Positions 1-9,188 of a stretch of 64,000 nucleotides of DNA are shown here, one piece after another. The stretch lies in contig NC_062971.1 in the NCBI RefSeq assembly GCF_023078275.1, positions 2,046,001 through 2,110,000 of the forward strand, in the 5' to 3' direction. Position 1 is the first letter of the stretch, and the number at the start of each line of letters is the position of its first letter. The notes below the pieces were generated by a model that worked only from the letters and a program-made list of their open reading frames with translations, was not told the DNA's origin and did no database searches. This stretch comes from Leguminivora glycinivorella. Its lineage: Eukaryota; Arthropoda; Insecta; Lepidoptera; Tortricidae. A program made the position numbers and the translations under genes.

Positions 1-1345
1 TAGCACCATCAGGTCTTGGGTGTTCGGTGCAAATAGTTTGAGATCGTCCATGTACAGAAGGTGAGAGATGACTTCACCCTCTCTCCGAAGCCGGCAACCT
101 AGCCCAGAATCCTTCAGCAGCGTGCTGAGGGGATTCAGAGCTAGGCAGAACCATAATGGACTCAAACTGTCACCCTGGAATATTCCTCGCTCAATCCTTA
201 TGAAGTCCTGCGGGCCAGGGGGTCATCCCTGCCTCCTGGTTGACGAAGGACTGTGGTCCACTGCCTCATACATGCAGCCAGGAAGGATATTAAAGCTGCA
301 TCAAGTTTATACAGCTCCAATACCCTTCTCAGCCATGAATGAGGCACCGAATCATAGGCCTTCTTATAGTCAATCCAAGCGGCCGAGATGGCCCCCTTGT
401 TCCGCCGAACTTGTTGGCAGATGGTCATGTCTATGAGGAGGAGCTCTTTAGTACCACGGGACCCAACCCTACATCCATTTTGAGCGGGAGCCAGAATGTT
501 GTTAGCGACAATATGCGCGTTAATTTTTGCTCTCAAAATGGATGTAAGGAGCTTGTAAAGTGTAGGCAAGCACGTAATGGGTCTGTAGTTTTTTGCTTCC
601 GTGGTACTACCGGACTTATAGAGCAGGAAAGTAACACCAGTTGTTAGGGAAGGTGGGAGAGAACCAAGATCGAGGGCTTGTTGAAATTGCGTTGCCAAAC
701 GCGAGTGCGAACACCGAAACCATTTTAACCAGAAGTTGTGCAATCCGTCCGGTCCAGGACTTTTCCAGTTCTGGGCCGTACGGGTAGCACAACTTACGTC
801 GTCGGGGCTGATGGTGATAGCCCCCATAGGTTCGATGTTCTCGCACTCGCGTTCGACAACGGTCATCCACTCACTCTCCGTGTGTTCGACGGGCACCGAC
901 CAGATGCTACGCCAGAAATCAGACATGGCAGTAGCATCCGGCAGCCGCACGTCAGACACACGAGGGTCGGTTTCCTCCCACCTTCGGTATACTTTCCTTT
1001 GGTCGCTTTGAAAAAGACGATTCTGCTGGAATCGGTCCACACGCTTTCTGTAGCGGCGAATACGGCTTGCCCATGCATAGACTTTCTGCTTCAGGAAGTC
1101 GATGCGCTCTGTGACATTGGCCAAATAGTCGCGGGGCCTGATGTCCGTCCCCGCGAACGCCTGGTTCACAAAGCGCATTACTCGGGGGCGATTATTACCC
1201 CCTCTGAAGCAGATCAGCTTTGCAATGAGAGTCCTAAACGAGTTGATACGACGCTTGATCCGTACTTGCCATGCAGGGACACCTCCGACGGTCCTAGTTG
1301 CACGGTCAGCGTCCGGAAACTGTCTCTCTTCTGTACTTAAAATTT
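1..1345 (-). pseudogene. R4/R2-like LINE reverse transcriptase fragment, frame-broken
   Basis: The minus strand is open from about 1345 to 198 (a methionine lies at 1178) and encodes the N-terminal half of a non-LTR reverse transcriptase: a Trp-Arg-rich pre-RT segment, then YRPITCLPTLYKLL and the first catalytic motif AAWIDYKKAYDSVPHSWL. A stop falls at 198-200, but the next RT motifs (FQGDSLSPLW, then YMDD at 43-54) continue in another frame to the window edge. One frameshift therefore lies near 200-230. The YMDD box and the WIDYKKAYDSVPH wording point to the R4/Dong or R2-related group; this is from memory. The element runs off the left edge, so endonuclease and 3' end are not visible. It is a dead or sequencing-broken copy; the frame break is seen directly, the clade is inferred. 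Confidence 0.8.
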
Positions 1346-1940
1346 ATGGAGACGCTTATGTGAAGTGTCCATAATTTTATTATTATTATTATTAATAGCC
1401 TACATGGTGTCCCACTGCTGGGCAAAGGCCTCCCCCATGGATCTCCATCCGTCACGGTCTTGAGCAATCTCCGGCCAGTCACTAAGATATGCGTCCAGGT
1501 CATCCCGCCATCTCCGCCTAGGTCTGCCACATCCTCGCCCGTCTTGCGGCACCCAGACCGTGGCAATTTTTGCCCACCTCTGTGGGTGCATGCGACAGAC
1601 ATGGCCGGCCCAGTCCCATTTCAACTTGGCAGTCTTGACTCCAACATCAGTAATGCCTGTTTTGGAGCGCAGCGTAGAGTTACGGATTCTGTCAATCCGT
1701 TTTACTCCTAGCATTTATGTTAAATATGTAATATAAATATCCGCTGCACTTTGGGTCAGGTCAGTTTGGTAGAGCAGAAGACATTTTGGGTCATCGCGTG
1801 AATCGCGTCATCGCGCCAACAAGAAGTGCAGTGCCAGTGGAGTGGTAAAGTTATGTGTTCCAATCCTGGTGATTATGAGCAGACACTGTCTCTCTTCTGT
1901 ACTTAAAATTTATGGAGACGCTTATGTGAAGTGTCCATAA
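1319..1940. repeat. 56-bp direct repeat pair (1319-1374 and 1885-1940)
   Basis: The same 56 bases, beginning ACTGTCTCTCTTCTG and ending GAAGTGTCCATAA, occur at 1319-1374 and 1885-1940. They flank a 510-bp block that starts with the tail of an RTE-type LINE. This is the pattern of a long target-site duplication, which RTE-clade LINEs are known to make. The left copy also overlaps the outer edge of the R4-like reading frame, so the insertion probably happened into that older relic. Confidence 0.8.
1375..1716 (-). mobile_element. RTE-clade LINE, 5'-truncated 3' end
   Basis: The minus-strand frame 1714-1400 (104 codons) matches the C-terminus typical of RTE/BovB-like polymerases: LKWDWAGHVCRMHPQRW, GRPRRRWRDDLDAYL and QDRDGWRSMGEAFAQQWD. 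A (TAA)n-type microsatellite tail lies immediately 3' of it (1376-1396 on the plus strand), as expected for RTE. In-frame stops appear just upstream of 1714, so the copy is 5' truncated. Bases 1717-1884 inside the same insertion are not recognised; they may be transduced sequence. Confidence 0.8.
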
Positions 1941-3407
1941 ATTTTAGTGTTTAGACTACTTTATTCAACATAAAAAAAAAGTTTATTCCATCCCAAGCTC
2001 TCGAAAAGAAGGAAAAATTGCAAAGTTTGTTGAAACTTCAGTCATATCGATAACAGTTATCAAAGTAATGTAATTACATAATGACCATATTTTTTATCTC
2101 TTATATTCTGTATTCGTAATTACTGAATATACTTTTTGTATCTTACCCTGATAACCTTTCAGACGTGAATGATGATATTTATATATTTACCTACTATATT
2201 TTCTATCAGATTAACGGTTCAATAACGATGTAAATTTGTATGTAATTATTTTTGGAGATAAATGCTTAGTTAGTTTAATGGTCATACTTACCGGTGAAGT
2301 CACCAGTGTAAAAGTGACGTACAAAGGGGTATAAGTAATATACCCCTTTGTCTTGTCTGAGTACTCACAAAACAAGCCTTCTTGAGCTTACCGCGGGCCT
2401 CAGTCAATCTGTGTAAGAATGTCCTATAATATTTATATAAATAAAAAAAAAGTAATAAGTAAAATCACTCATTTCTGCAGTAATTCGCTGCACAACTTAA
2501 TTATTTTAGTTTATAACATTATACTAAACCAAATATGTTTTCGATAGGGTTCGGAAAAAATATGTTTTGTAAGTACTTACAACAGTTCCGTTTCGGCCGA
2601 AATGTATCGAAAAACGTGTTATCTACTAGATATTGTAGTCTTTTATCATCAAGTATATACCAGCATAAAAATATAACTCAATTAATTACTTACCCAACCT
2701 AGAAAAAAAATTAGGCACCCAAGTCAAAAAACAAAAACAAATCGAAAAAAGTATCAAACACGTTTACAAAGTTCTCTAAAATTAACCTCGAGACCTGATT
2801 TCTTATTAACCGGTTTTATTTTGCAATTATTTGACCTTAAGTTTTTTATTAATTTAAATTCTAATGTAAGTAAATGACATACTGGTTTTTATTGGCATTC
2901 GAGTAACGGATTCCGCTATGACTAAGTAAGATAAGTATGTGGAATACTAAATAGTATGATTGAATAATCTTGATAATCATAATGAAATAGAAAGATACAG
3001 TCAGCAAAACTGTTAGCATAACACCAATGAAAGAAACGAAGGGCACTAAAGTTATTAGGTAAAGTCGACGAAGAAAAATTACGCAGCTAAAGATTTTTTG
3101 GACTGCTGATTTCTACTAAAAAAGTTGGTTTGTCATATTATTAAGTGCAATGTATTTTTTCAACGGTAAAAAATATTTGAAAACCGACTTTAATATCACT
3201 ATTACAAGGAATCTGAACATTCTAAGCTGTGAAATATTGAACCAATCTTTTTGAATTCAGGTTTTAGATTTATTTACATTTCATTCTTTGCAAGGTCAAA
3301 AAACAAGGCAATAACTGCATCGTCCAATGTCATATAATTTATTCAATTGAGCATCTGCCGGTGGGCTCCCCCGGCGGATTTAGCATACATGTACAAATAT
3401 ATCATAT
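1941..3407. other. Unassigned AT-rich DNA with a short perfect hairpin
   Basis: No coding frame I can support. At 2321-2351 there is a perfect 13-bp inverted repeat (ACAAAGGGGTATA, 5-nt loop). A 61-codon frame on the minus strand (2861-3046) has no recognisable features. The segment ends at the ATAT target duplication of the gypsy element. Confidence 0.6.
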
Positions 3408-4349
3408 TGTAATGATCAGGGTTCGTGCAGTGTGCGTACACCAAGGAAACTATTGACAAAGTTGACTAATATTATATTAAATAGGTAATTAACAGTAAAA
3501 TTTGGAAATAGCAACTACAATTTCTAACAGAAAACTAAAATAAACAAAACAATTAAAATACTATACAGGATAAAATGACTTGGGCCGTATAGACGAAACT
3601 TTACAACAAATTTGAAATAAAACTTATCTTAACATGCAAAATTTAATCTAAAATAAAATATAAAACAATAAAAAGGCATAAAAACACAAAAACATATATA
3701 AAACTAAAAAAAAACACAAAAGGTTAAAAAGGTTAGCCTGCCGGGGTTCGAACCCACGACCTCCAAGTAATGTCGTCCCGGAAACCTTGCTATCTTGCCG
3801 CTGGGCCAACTGAGCGATAGTGAACGCGGCGAAATATGGAATCGTATCCTATCGATAGCACTTGAATGATTCGATATTATTTCCTCCTATTTATTTATTC
3901 CAATTTCGCACATGAAATAAAAGGGCGTGCCCGTATGCTGCGGACAAAACGGATATATGAAATTTACCAGTCATTTTGAGAAATATTTTAAAAGCAAACT
4001 CAAATAGTCCCGACTGGATATATCGATGTAAGAACACTCACCCCGTGACTCGTTCACACCAACACACTCCAAATATTATGTTTCGAAATGGAACGCGCAC
4101 TATGACCATAATATGTGCATATTTACATGGTAATTTATTGCGTTTGAAGTTACAAACGCCTTCCGCGTCTGTCTCCGCGGTTATTTTTCCGTTGTCTACC
4201 GCGTCCTATTTTTGACCGCTACCCTCAAATTATCATCATAAAACTTTATGTTTTTAAAACGTACCGCAGTGACTTTCGCTTCATGGAAATAAACAGAGAT
4301 GGCGTTAGTATACCCTTATTAACGTTATGAACCGTATAAGAACATTGCA
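3408..4349 (-). repeat. 3' LTR of the gypsy element
   Basis: 942 bp, starting TGTAATGATCAGG on the plus strand and ending AACATTGCA. It matches 9189-10129 base for base except for one extra T. It contains a tRNA-like block (3736-3820) and a 79-codon plus-strand frame (3976-4215) that is antisense to the element and has no recognisable homology. Confidence 0.95.
3736..3820 (-). other. tRNA-like block with A- and B-box in 3' LTR
   Basis: Read on the minus strand it has CTCAGTTGGCCCAGCGG, fitting an RNA polymerase III A box and D-arm, and about 50 bases later GTGGGTTCGAACCCC, fitting a B box and T-arm with a 7-nt loop. The outer ends do not pair as an acceptor stem, so it is not a functional tRNA. 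The same block is in the other LTR at 9517-9601. Confidence 0.65.
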
Positions 4350-4364
4350 TATCCCCTCTCCTCC
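4350..4364 (-). other. Polypurine tract
   Basis: The minus strand reads GGAGGAGAGGGGATA directly against the TG end of the 3' LTR. This is the position and composition expected for the plus-strand primer of an LTR retrotransposon. Confidence 0.85.
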
Positions 4365-4381
4365 AGAGAATCCAACCGGAT

Positions 4382-7300
4382 TCAAACTCTGCGCTTCAAG
4401 TCGCTTGCGTGCCACATGCCCAAATCCTTGCCTCTGAGACTACGTAATTTATATGTATCTTCCGAAACCTTCTCGGCAATCATAGCTTCCTCAAATTTCG
4501 GAGCTAGTTTGGACATGAATTTTTTGTCAGCGTTGGACAAGAACTTTGTCCGCTTCCACACTAAATCCCCCTCCTTATATTCACTTTGGCGGCGCCGGAG
4601 GTTATACCTTTTACTGTTAAGATCGTGAGATATACTCATTCTTTTGCAAACGTCTTCATATATCCCACGGCGCAGGCCAATTCCCTTTTCGAACGTTTCT
4701 TTGTTGAATTCAAGCTTATCGCCATCTTCAAAAAAATATGGTTTTATGCCCTGAGCTGATGACTCCCTCCCAAAGAACATAAATGATGGTGTCTTTCCTG
4801 TCACCTCGTGAACCGAAGTCCTGATTGCATGTCCTATAAATGGAATATATTTGTCCCACTCCCTATGGTCATCTTGCACATACGAGGCGATCGCGGTCCC
4901 TATTACTTTATTTACGCGTTCCGTAGGGTTCGCTTGAGCATGGTAATATGGCGTGTACCACAGTTTTACTCCATAATTCGATGCTAGCTCCTTGAACTGT
5001 GTGGACACAAATTGCTTACCATTATCGCAGATAATCACACCCGGAGTGCCATACATTAAAAATATTTGTTCCTCTACTATTTGACAAATTGTCGATGACT
5101 TTCCGTTTCTCAGTGGAAATAGGAAACAAAATTTACTAAACCAACACGAGATCACTAGTAGCATAGTGTTACCCTTCTTGGATTTCGGAAAGGGTCCCAT
5201 TAAGTCCATTGATATTATCTGAAATGGCTCTGTTACCTCCCGTTGTCTTCCCATTAATCCAGTAGGTTTCATTTGTGAAGGTTTGTGCTTGGCGCATACT
5301 TCGCAATTTCTTACATAGCTTTTCACATCTTGAATCAATGACGGCCAAAAATAATGTTGTCTCGCACGATTGACCGACTTCTTGATCCCCAAATGCCCAG
5401 AAGCTGGGTGGTCATGGCATTCCCTTAGAACTTGGTTTCTAAGTTTTTGAGGCACCACTAGCTTCCAGCTATCGTTGTCGTTTGGGAATTGCTTGAGTCT
5501 GAGATACTTCCATAAACGCCCTTGGTTTAGTTCCCAGCCTGGTTCATTAACCCCTTTAGCAACCTTTTCCTCTTCTGCCTTGTACCAGTCGTCTTTATCT
5601 TCTGGAGTTACTTCCAGTAATGCGACTTCTTCTGTAACAGCTCGAGACAGGGCATCAGGTACCGTATTATATTTCCCCCTTCGGTGTACTATATCGTAGT
5701 CGAATTGCTGTAAACGCATCGCCCACCTCGCCAGACGACCGTGTGGGTCTTTGTTGCGGTGTAGCCACTGGAGAGCACTGTGGTCAGAAATTACCTTAAA
5801 ATGACTTCCTTCTATATATGGTCGGAATTGTTCAACAGCATGAATCACGCTAAGCAATTCCCTTTCAGAAGCAGAATACCTACACTCTCTTTCAGTGAGC
5901 TTTCTGCTCGTATAGGCTATTGGTGCTTCTAAGCCATCAATTTCCTGAATCAAAACACCACCTGTTCCTCTATTGGACGCATCACATTGTACCGAGAATG
6001 GTTTGGCGAAGTCAGGAACCTTCAGGACTGGTGTAGAAGTGAGTGCTGTTTTAAGATTAACGAACGCTTGCTGTGCATCTTCGTTCCACAGTATACGTTT
6101 GCCTTTTTTACCACCCTTGGTTAAATCATGTAAAGGAGACGCTACAATTGCAAAATTCTTGACAAAACGACGATACCAGCTTGCTAAACCAATAAATCGC
6201 TTTAACTCTGAAAACGTCGTAGGCCGAGGGTAATCTAAAATCGCTCTCACCTTGTCTGGGTCTGTGCGTAAACCATCTTTATCAACTATATAGCCTAAGT
6301 ATTTTAACGATGGCCTCGCAAAGACACATTTCTCTAAGTTTATGGTGAGACCTGCTTCTCTTAACTGATTCTTGACAAATGTCAATGACGACAAGTGATC
6401 CTCAAAATTGTCATTGCATATGACTATGTCGTCTAAATAAGAAAACACTTTACCCTCGTACTCTGGCGGAAATAAGCGGTCCATTAAGCGTTGTTGTGTT
6501 TGCGACGCATTGCTTAAACTGAATGGCATGACCTTGAAATGATACAGTCCTTTACCAGCCAGCCCGAACGCTGTTTTCTCCTTACTCCCTTCCTCAAGCG
6601 GAATCTGCCAAAAGGCTGAACGTAGGTCAATTGTCGATAAGAAGCGAGCATTCTTAAGGCCGTCCAAGATGGTCGTTACTCTGGGCAGTGGATAAGAATC
6701 CTTTGTGGTTATTTTGTTCAACTGCCGACTGTCTAGACATAAGCGGTTCTTACCGGAAGCTTTTTTTACAAGGAGTACTGGCGAGCGCCACGAACTGCAG
6801 GAAGGTTCAATTACATCGTTCTTGAGCATGTCTTCAATCTCCTGCTCCAACTCTCGCATTATCGGCGGTGCAAAAGGGTATTGCCGTTGGCTGGTAGGCA
6901 AGTGATCACCTGTGTCAATTCTGTGCTCAATTAAAGAAGTTCGCCCTAAACCTTTACCAATTTCCTTATTCATTTCTTCTAAAAGACTATCCAAGCTTGC
7001 TTTCTGTTTACCCGTCAATTCATCACGTGAAATTACCGGAGTCACATGTGTCGCGACACAAACTTCTGAAATGCTATCACCTCCCGGTACTTGTTCCGTA
7101 ACTGACAAATCAAATGCATCAAAAAAAGTCATTCCTAAAACCATGTCATGCTTCAACTGTCTCATGACAAGAAAAGGGACTACCTTATACTTAGCTCTAA
7201 ACTGTATAGGCAAATCCAATATAGTGTCTATGTAGTGATTAGTGCCGTCAGCAGTTGAAATATTATCATTGTTTGCACGTCCTGTTAGCCCTAAGTCCAA

Positions 7301-7570
7301 CAGTTTTTTCCCAAATTCGTAGGATACTAACGACAACGTAGCTCCGCAATCTAACATTCCCATGAATGGCTGGTTCAATATCTTGAGATTTGCATACAAC
7401 CGCGTATCTGATCTCCTTTGAATATTACAAATTTCCCCCGTAGTAAAAAACGTTGAGATGGTACCTAACCATTTCTGCCAATCGTCATGCGCAAATCTGC
7501 CTAATTTCTTGGAGTCTGATCGGCAGGCATCGACTCCGCTTTCCCGTTTCCCTCCTTTGCGGCGTTGCAA
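4382..7570 (-). CDS. pol: Ty3/gypsy pol polyprotein (PR-RT-RNaseH-IN)
   Basis: 1062 codons encoding enzymes that copy and integrate the element. Domains in order: aspartic protease with LDCGATLSLV near residue 72 (the usual D-S/T-G is D-C-G); reverse transcriptase with TIDLRSAFWQIPL near 313 and YLDD near 378; RNase H with CDASNRGTGG near 529 and ISDHSALQWLH near 594; integrase with an H-H-C-C zinc region near 718-760 and D-D-E residues near 789, 849 and 885. A C-terminal domain follows. An in-frame stop lies just upstream of codon 1 and the first codon is TTG, so pol has no start of its own. It lies in the -1 frame relative to gag and overlaps it by about 70 bases. It is almost certainly made as a Gag-Pol fusion by frameshifting. 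Confidence 0.95.
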   Translation of the reverse strand: MQRRKGGKRESGVDACRSDSKKLGRFAHDDWQKWLGTISTFFTTGEICNIQRRSDTRLYANLKILNQPFMGMLDCGATLSLVSYEFGKKLLDLGLTGRANNDNISTADGTNHYIDTILDLPIQFRAKYKVVPFLVMRQLKHDMVLGMTFFDAFDLSVTEQVPGGDSISEVCVATHVTPVISRDELTGKQKASLDSLLEEMNKEIGKGLGRTSLIEHRIDTGDHLPTSQRQYPFAPPIMRELEQEIEDMLKNDVIEPSCSSWRSPVLLVKKASGKNRLCLDSRQLNKITTKDSYPLPRVTTILDGLKNARFLSTIDLRSAFWQIPLEEGSKEKTAFGLAGKGLYHFKVMPFSLSNASQTQQRLMDRLFPPEYEGKVFSYLDDIVICNDNFEDHLSSLTFVKNQLREAGLTINLEKCVFARPSLKYLGYIVDKDGLRTDPDKVRAILDYPRPTTFSELKRFIGLASWYRRFVKNFAIVASPLHDLTKGGKKGKRILWNEDAQQAFVNLKTALTSTPVLKVPDFAKPFSVQCDASNRGTGGVLIQEIDGLEAPIAYTSRKLTERECRYSASERELLSVIHAVEQFRPYIEGSHFKVISDHSALQWLHRNKDPHGRLARWAMRLQQFDYDIVHRRGKYNTVPDALSRAVTEEVALLEVTPEDKDDWYKAEEEKVAKGVNEPGWELNQGRLWKYLRLKQFPNDNDSWKLVVPQKLRNQVLRECHDHPASGHLGIKKSVNRARQHYFWPSLIQDVKSYVRNCEVCAKHKPSQMKPTGLMGRQREVTEPFQIISMDLMGPFPKSKKGNTMLLVISCWFSKFCFLFPLRNGKSSTICQIVEEQIFLMYGTPGVIICDNGKQFVSTQFKELASNYGVKLWYTPYYHAQANPTERVNKVIGTAIASYVQDDHREWDKYIPFIGHAIRTSVHEVTGKTPSFMFFGRESSAQGIKPYFFEDGDKLEFNKETFEKGIGLRRGIYEDVCKRMSISHDLNSKRYNLRRRQSEYKEGDLVWKRTKFLSNADKKFMSKLAPKFEEAMIAEKVSEDTYKLRSLRGKDLGMWHASDLKRRV
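7497..7552 (-). promoter_or_regulatory. Candidate -1 ribosomal frameshift signal
   Basis: In the gag frame the minus strand reads GA-G GGA AAC at 7552-7546, an X XXY YYZ slippery heptamer (GGGAAAC). After 8 bases comes a 6-bp stem GGAGTC (7537-7532) with GACTCC (7516-7511), enclosing a 15-nt loop. CTGCC in the loop (7526-7522) can pair with GGCAG downstream (7501-7497), which would make an H-type pseudoknot. Slipping back one base moves ribosomes from gag into pol. The sequence elements are seen directly; function is inferred. Confidence 0.75.
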
Positions 7571-9120
7571 CTACACTTCTGAAACGTATTCCCAAAGCGT
7601 CCACACTTATAGCAAAAAAGTCTTTGCCTTGGTAAATTGCATTCCCTAAAGCGGTGTCCTGTACTTCTACAATTCCAGCATTTAGACTGCGACTTGTCTC
7701 CCATGGCTGCTACCTCATTTTGCCTGAGACACCCTGACTCACCTACGCCCTTATAAGCGAGATCCCGCTCCAATGAATAACTGTCTTGTGTTGGTTCTTT
7801 GAATTTCTCGCACGTTACCTTAGTCCGCTCAATAACTTTTAGAACTGCTGTCAATTCTGCCACCGTACCGAAGTGATCACGACATATTTCCTTCTGGAAG
7901 TAAGGTTGTACATTCTTTCGCAAAATTACTAGCTTTTGCACCTCAGTGAGTGGCTCAGGTAAGCGATTAAACATGTTCTGCATGGTGGACACATATATGA
8001 TTACGCTCTCCTCTCTACTCTGCGTTCTCCGTTTAATTTCTTCCAGAAGCTCGTCCTGATAATTCGGCTTCTGAAAGGTATCCAACAGGAGCTTCACCAA
8101 CTCCGTCCAACTCGTGACAGAAGTCTTGTTTGCTCTAAACCATATTAGAGCTTCGTCTTCAAAGAAGTCTATGGCGTATCGGAACAAGTCGTCATTGCCG
8201 GCATTACGTGCATCTTTGAGCTCCTCAACTCTCTCAAGAAATGCGTTTATACTGACTGACCCCCTTCCATTAAACTTGACTCCCCAGTCCTTGATAGGAA
8301 CCAACTTCCGTCTCTGAAAGTCTTGATCCATCGTAGATGACCTCTGCAGCAAGGGAGCCTGCAAGGAAGACTTAAGGGCTAGATTTTGAACTGCTTCCTG
8401 GAAAGTTTTGTGACCGCCATTTCCCTCAGGACCCTCCGCTTTTCTCGGTCGAAGCTTACTATGAGGCTCTACCCCAGCAGACGACGATGCGCCATCCACC
8501 ATCAGCTGGCCCAGTTCTCGTTCCGCCATTATGTTATCTGTGCCTTTGTCCGCATTCAGTTGCCCTAAAATTTTAACTGCCTCTTCACCTAAGGACTTGT
8601 GCAACGCAGCTCTATCATGCTCGGTGATGCTGTCTTCATCATCCTCATCACTAGTTTCTTGGCCCAACTTATCTAAGGCCAGCCTTGCCTCACCTAATTC
8701 TCTGACCAGCGACGCATGTCTCTCTATGTCGGCCTGCTCCTGGGGTTTAATTAACCCAGTCCTGTTCGCAAGATGAGTCAACCGGGAGTATATTCGTCTG
8801 ATCAAAGCGCAGTCGGGACTATGTGACGCTTCCTTAATCAAAGCGACTAAAGTGGCTAACTTGCTGCTACAAACAGTAATTTCACTACCCTGATTTTCTA
8901 CTGAGGCAATGGGAACCTTGAACGAAACTGAAGATTCCCCAGAAGCTTCTCGCTTTAACATCGCCCGCAAAAACTTCCGCATAGCCGCTACAGTCTGACA
9001 ATCAGACACCCCTCGGCAGGCCAATTCAAACTCTAGCTCATCCTTGTGTAGGTGGTTAACATCCATGATTTTATTTGCTAAATAACGAGAATAATACAAT
9101 GGTAACCACTTATCTAACAA
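7501..9120 (-). CDS. gag: Ty3/gypsy gag
   Basis: 539 codons encoding the structural protein that assembles the particle and binds RNA. An N-terminal SAP-like segment (KDELEFELACRGV, near residue 27) is followed by helical and acidic regions, a retrotransposon-gag core around 270-440, and a nucleocapsid with two zinc knuckles. The first (C481-x2-C-x4-H-x4-C) is canonical; the second (C503-Y-K-C...) has Asn where the zinc-binding His should be. The first ATG is at 9118-9120, but a second at 9064-9066 sits directly before the SAP-like segment and may be the true start. The stop at 7501-7503 lies after the frameshift site, as expected. No frame damage is seen. Confidence 0.93.
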   Translation of the reverse strand: MLDKWLPLYYSRYLANKIMDVNHLHKDELEFELACRGVSDCQTVAAMRKFLRAMLKREASGESSVSFKVPIASVENQGSEITVCSSKLATLVALIKEASHSPDCALIRRIYSRLTHLANRTGLIKPQEQADIERHASLVRELGEARLALDKLGQETSDEDDEDSITEHDRAALHKSLGEEAVKILGQLNADKGTDNIMAERELGQLMVDGASSSAGVEPHSKLRPRKAEGPEGNGGHKTFQEAVQNLALKSSLQAPLLQRSSTMDQDFQRRKLVPIKDWGVKFNGRGSVSINAFLERVEELKDARNAGNDDLFRYAIDFFEDEALIWFRANKTSVTSWTELVKLLLDTFQKPNYQDELLEEIKRRTQSREESVIIYVSTMQNMFNRLPEPLTEVQKLVILRKNVQPYFQKEICRDHFGTVAELTAVLKVIERTKVTCEKFKEPTQDSYSLERDLAYKGVGESGCLRQNEVAAMGDKSQSKCWNCRSTGHRFRECNLPRQRLFCYKCGRFGNTFQKCSCNAAKEGNGKAESMPADQTPRN

Positions 9121-9170
9121 CTAAATTTCCATATAATGCCAACTATTGCCAATGGTGTATCAATTCAGTA

Positions 9171-9188
9171 CTACCTGCCAGGCGCCAA
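9171..9188 (-). other. Primer-binding region
   Basis: Immediately inside the 5' LTR the minus strand reads TTGGCGCCTGGCAGGTAG. A TGGCGCC start is common in retroelement primer sites and would pair with the 3' CCA end of a tRNA. I could not assign the cognate tRNA by eye. Confidence 0.6.

Noticed and set aside
736..1340. Plus-strand frames of up to 200 codons opposite the R4-like RT
   Set aside because: The minus frame carries clear RT motifs; the plus frames are mirror shadows without domains.
3736..3820. A functional tRNA gene
   Set aside because: A and B boxes are present but the ends cannot pair as an acceptor stem and the anticodon arm is not convincing.
3976..4215. 79-codon plus-strand frame, identical in both LTRs (also 9757-9996)
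   Set aside because: It lies antisense inside the LTR, is repeated only because the LTR is repeated, and has no domain; its identity in the two LTRs says nothing about coding.
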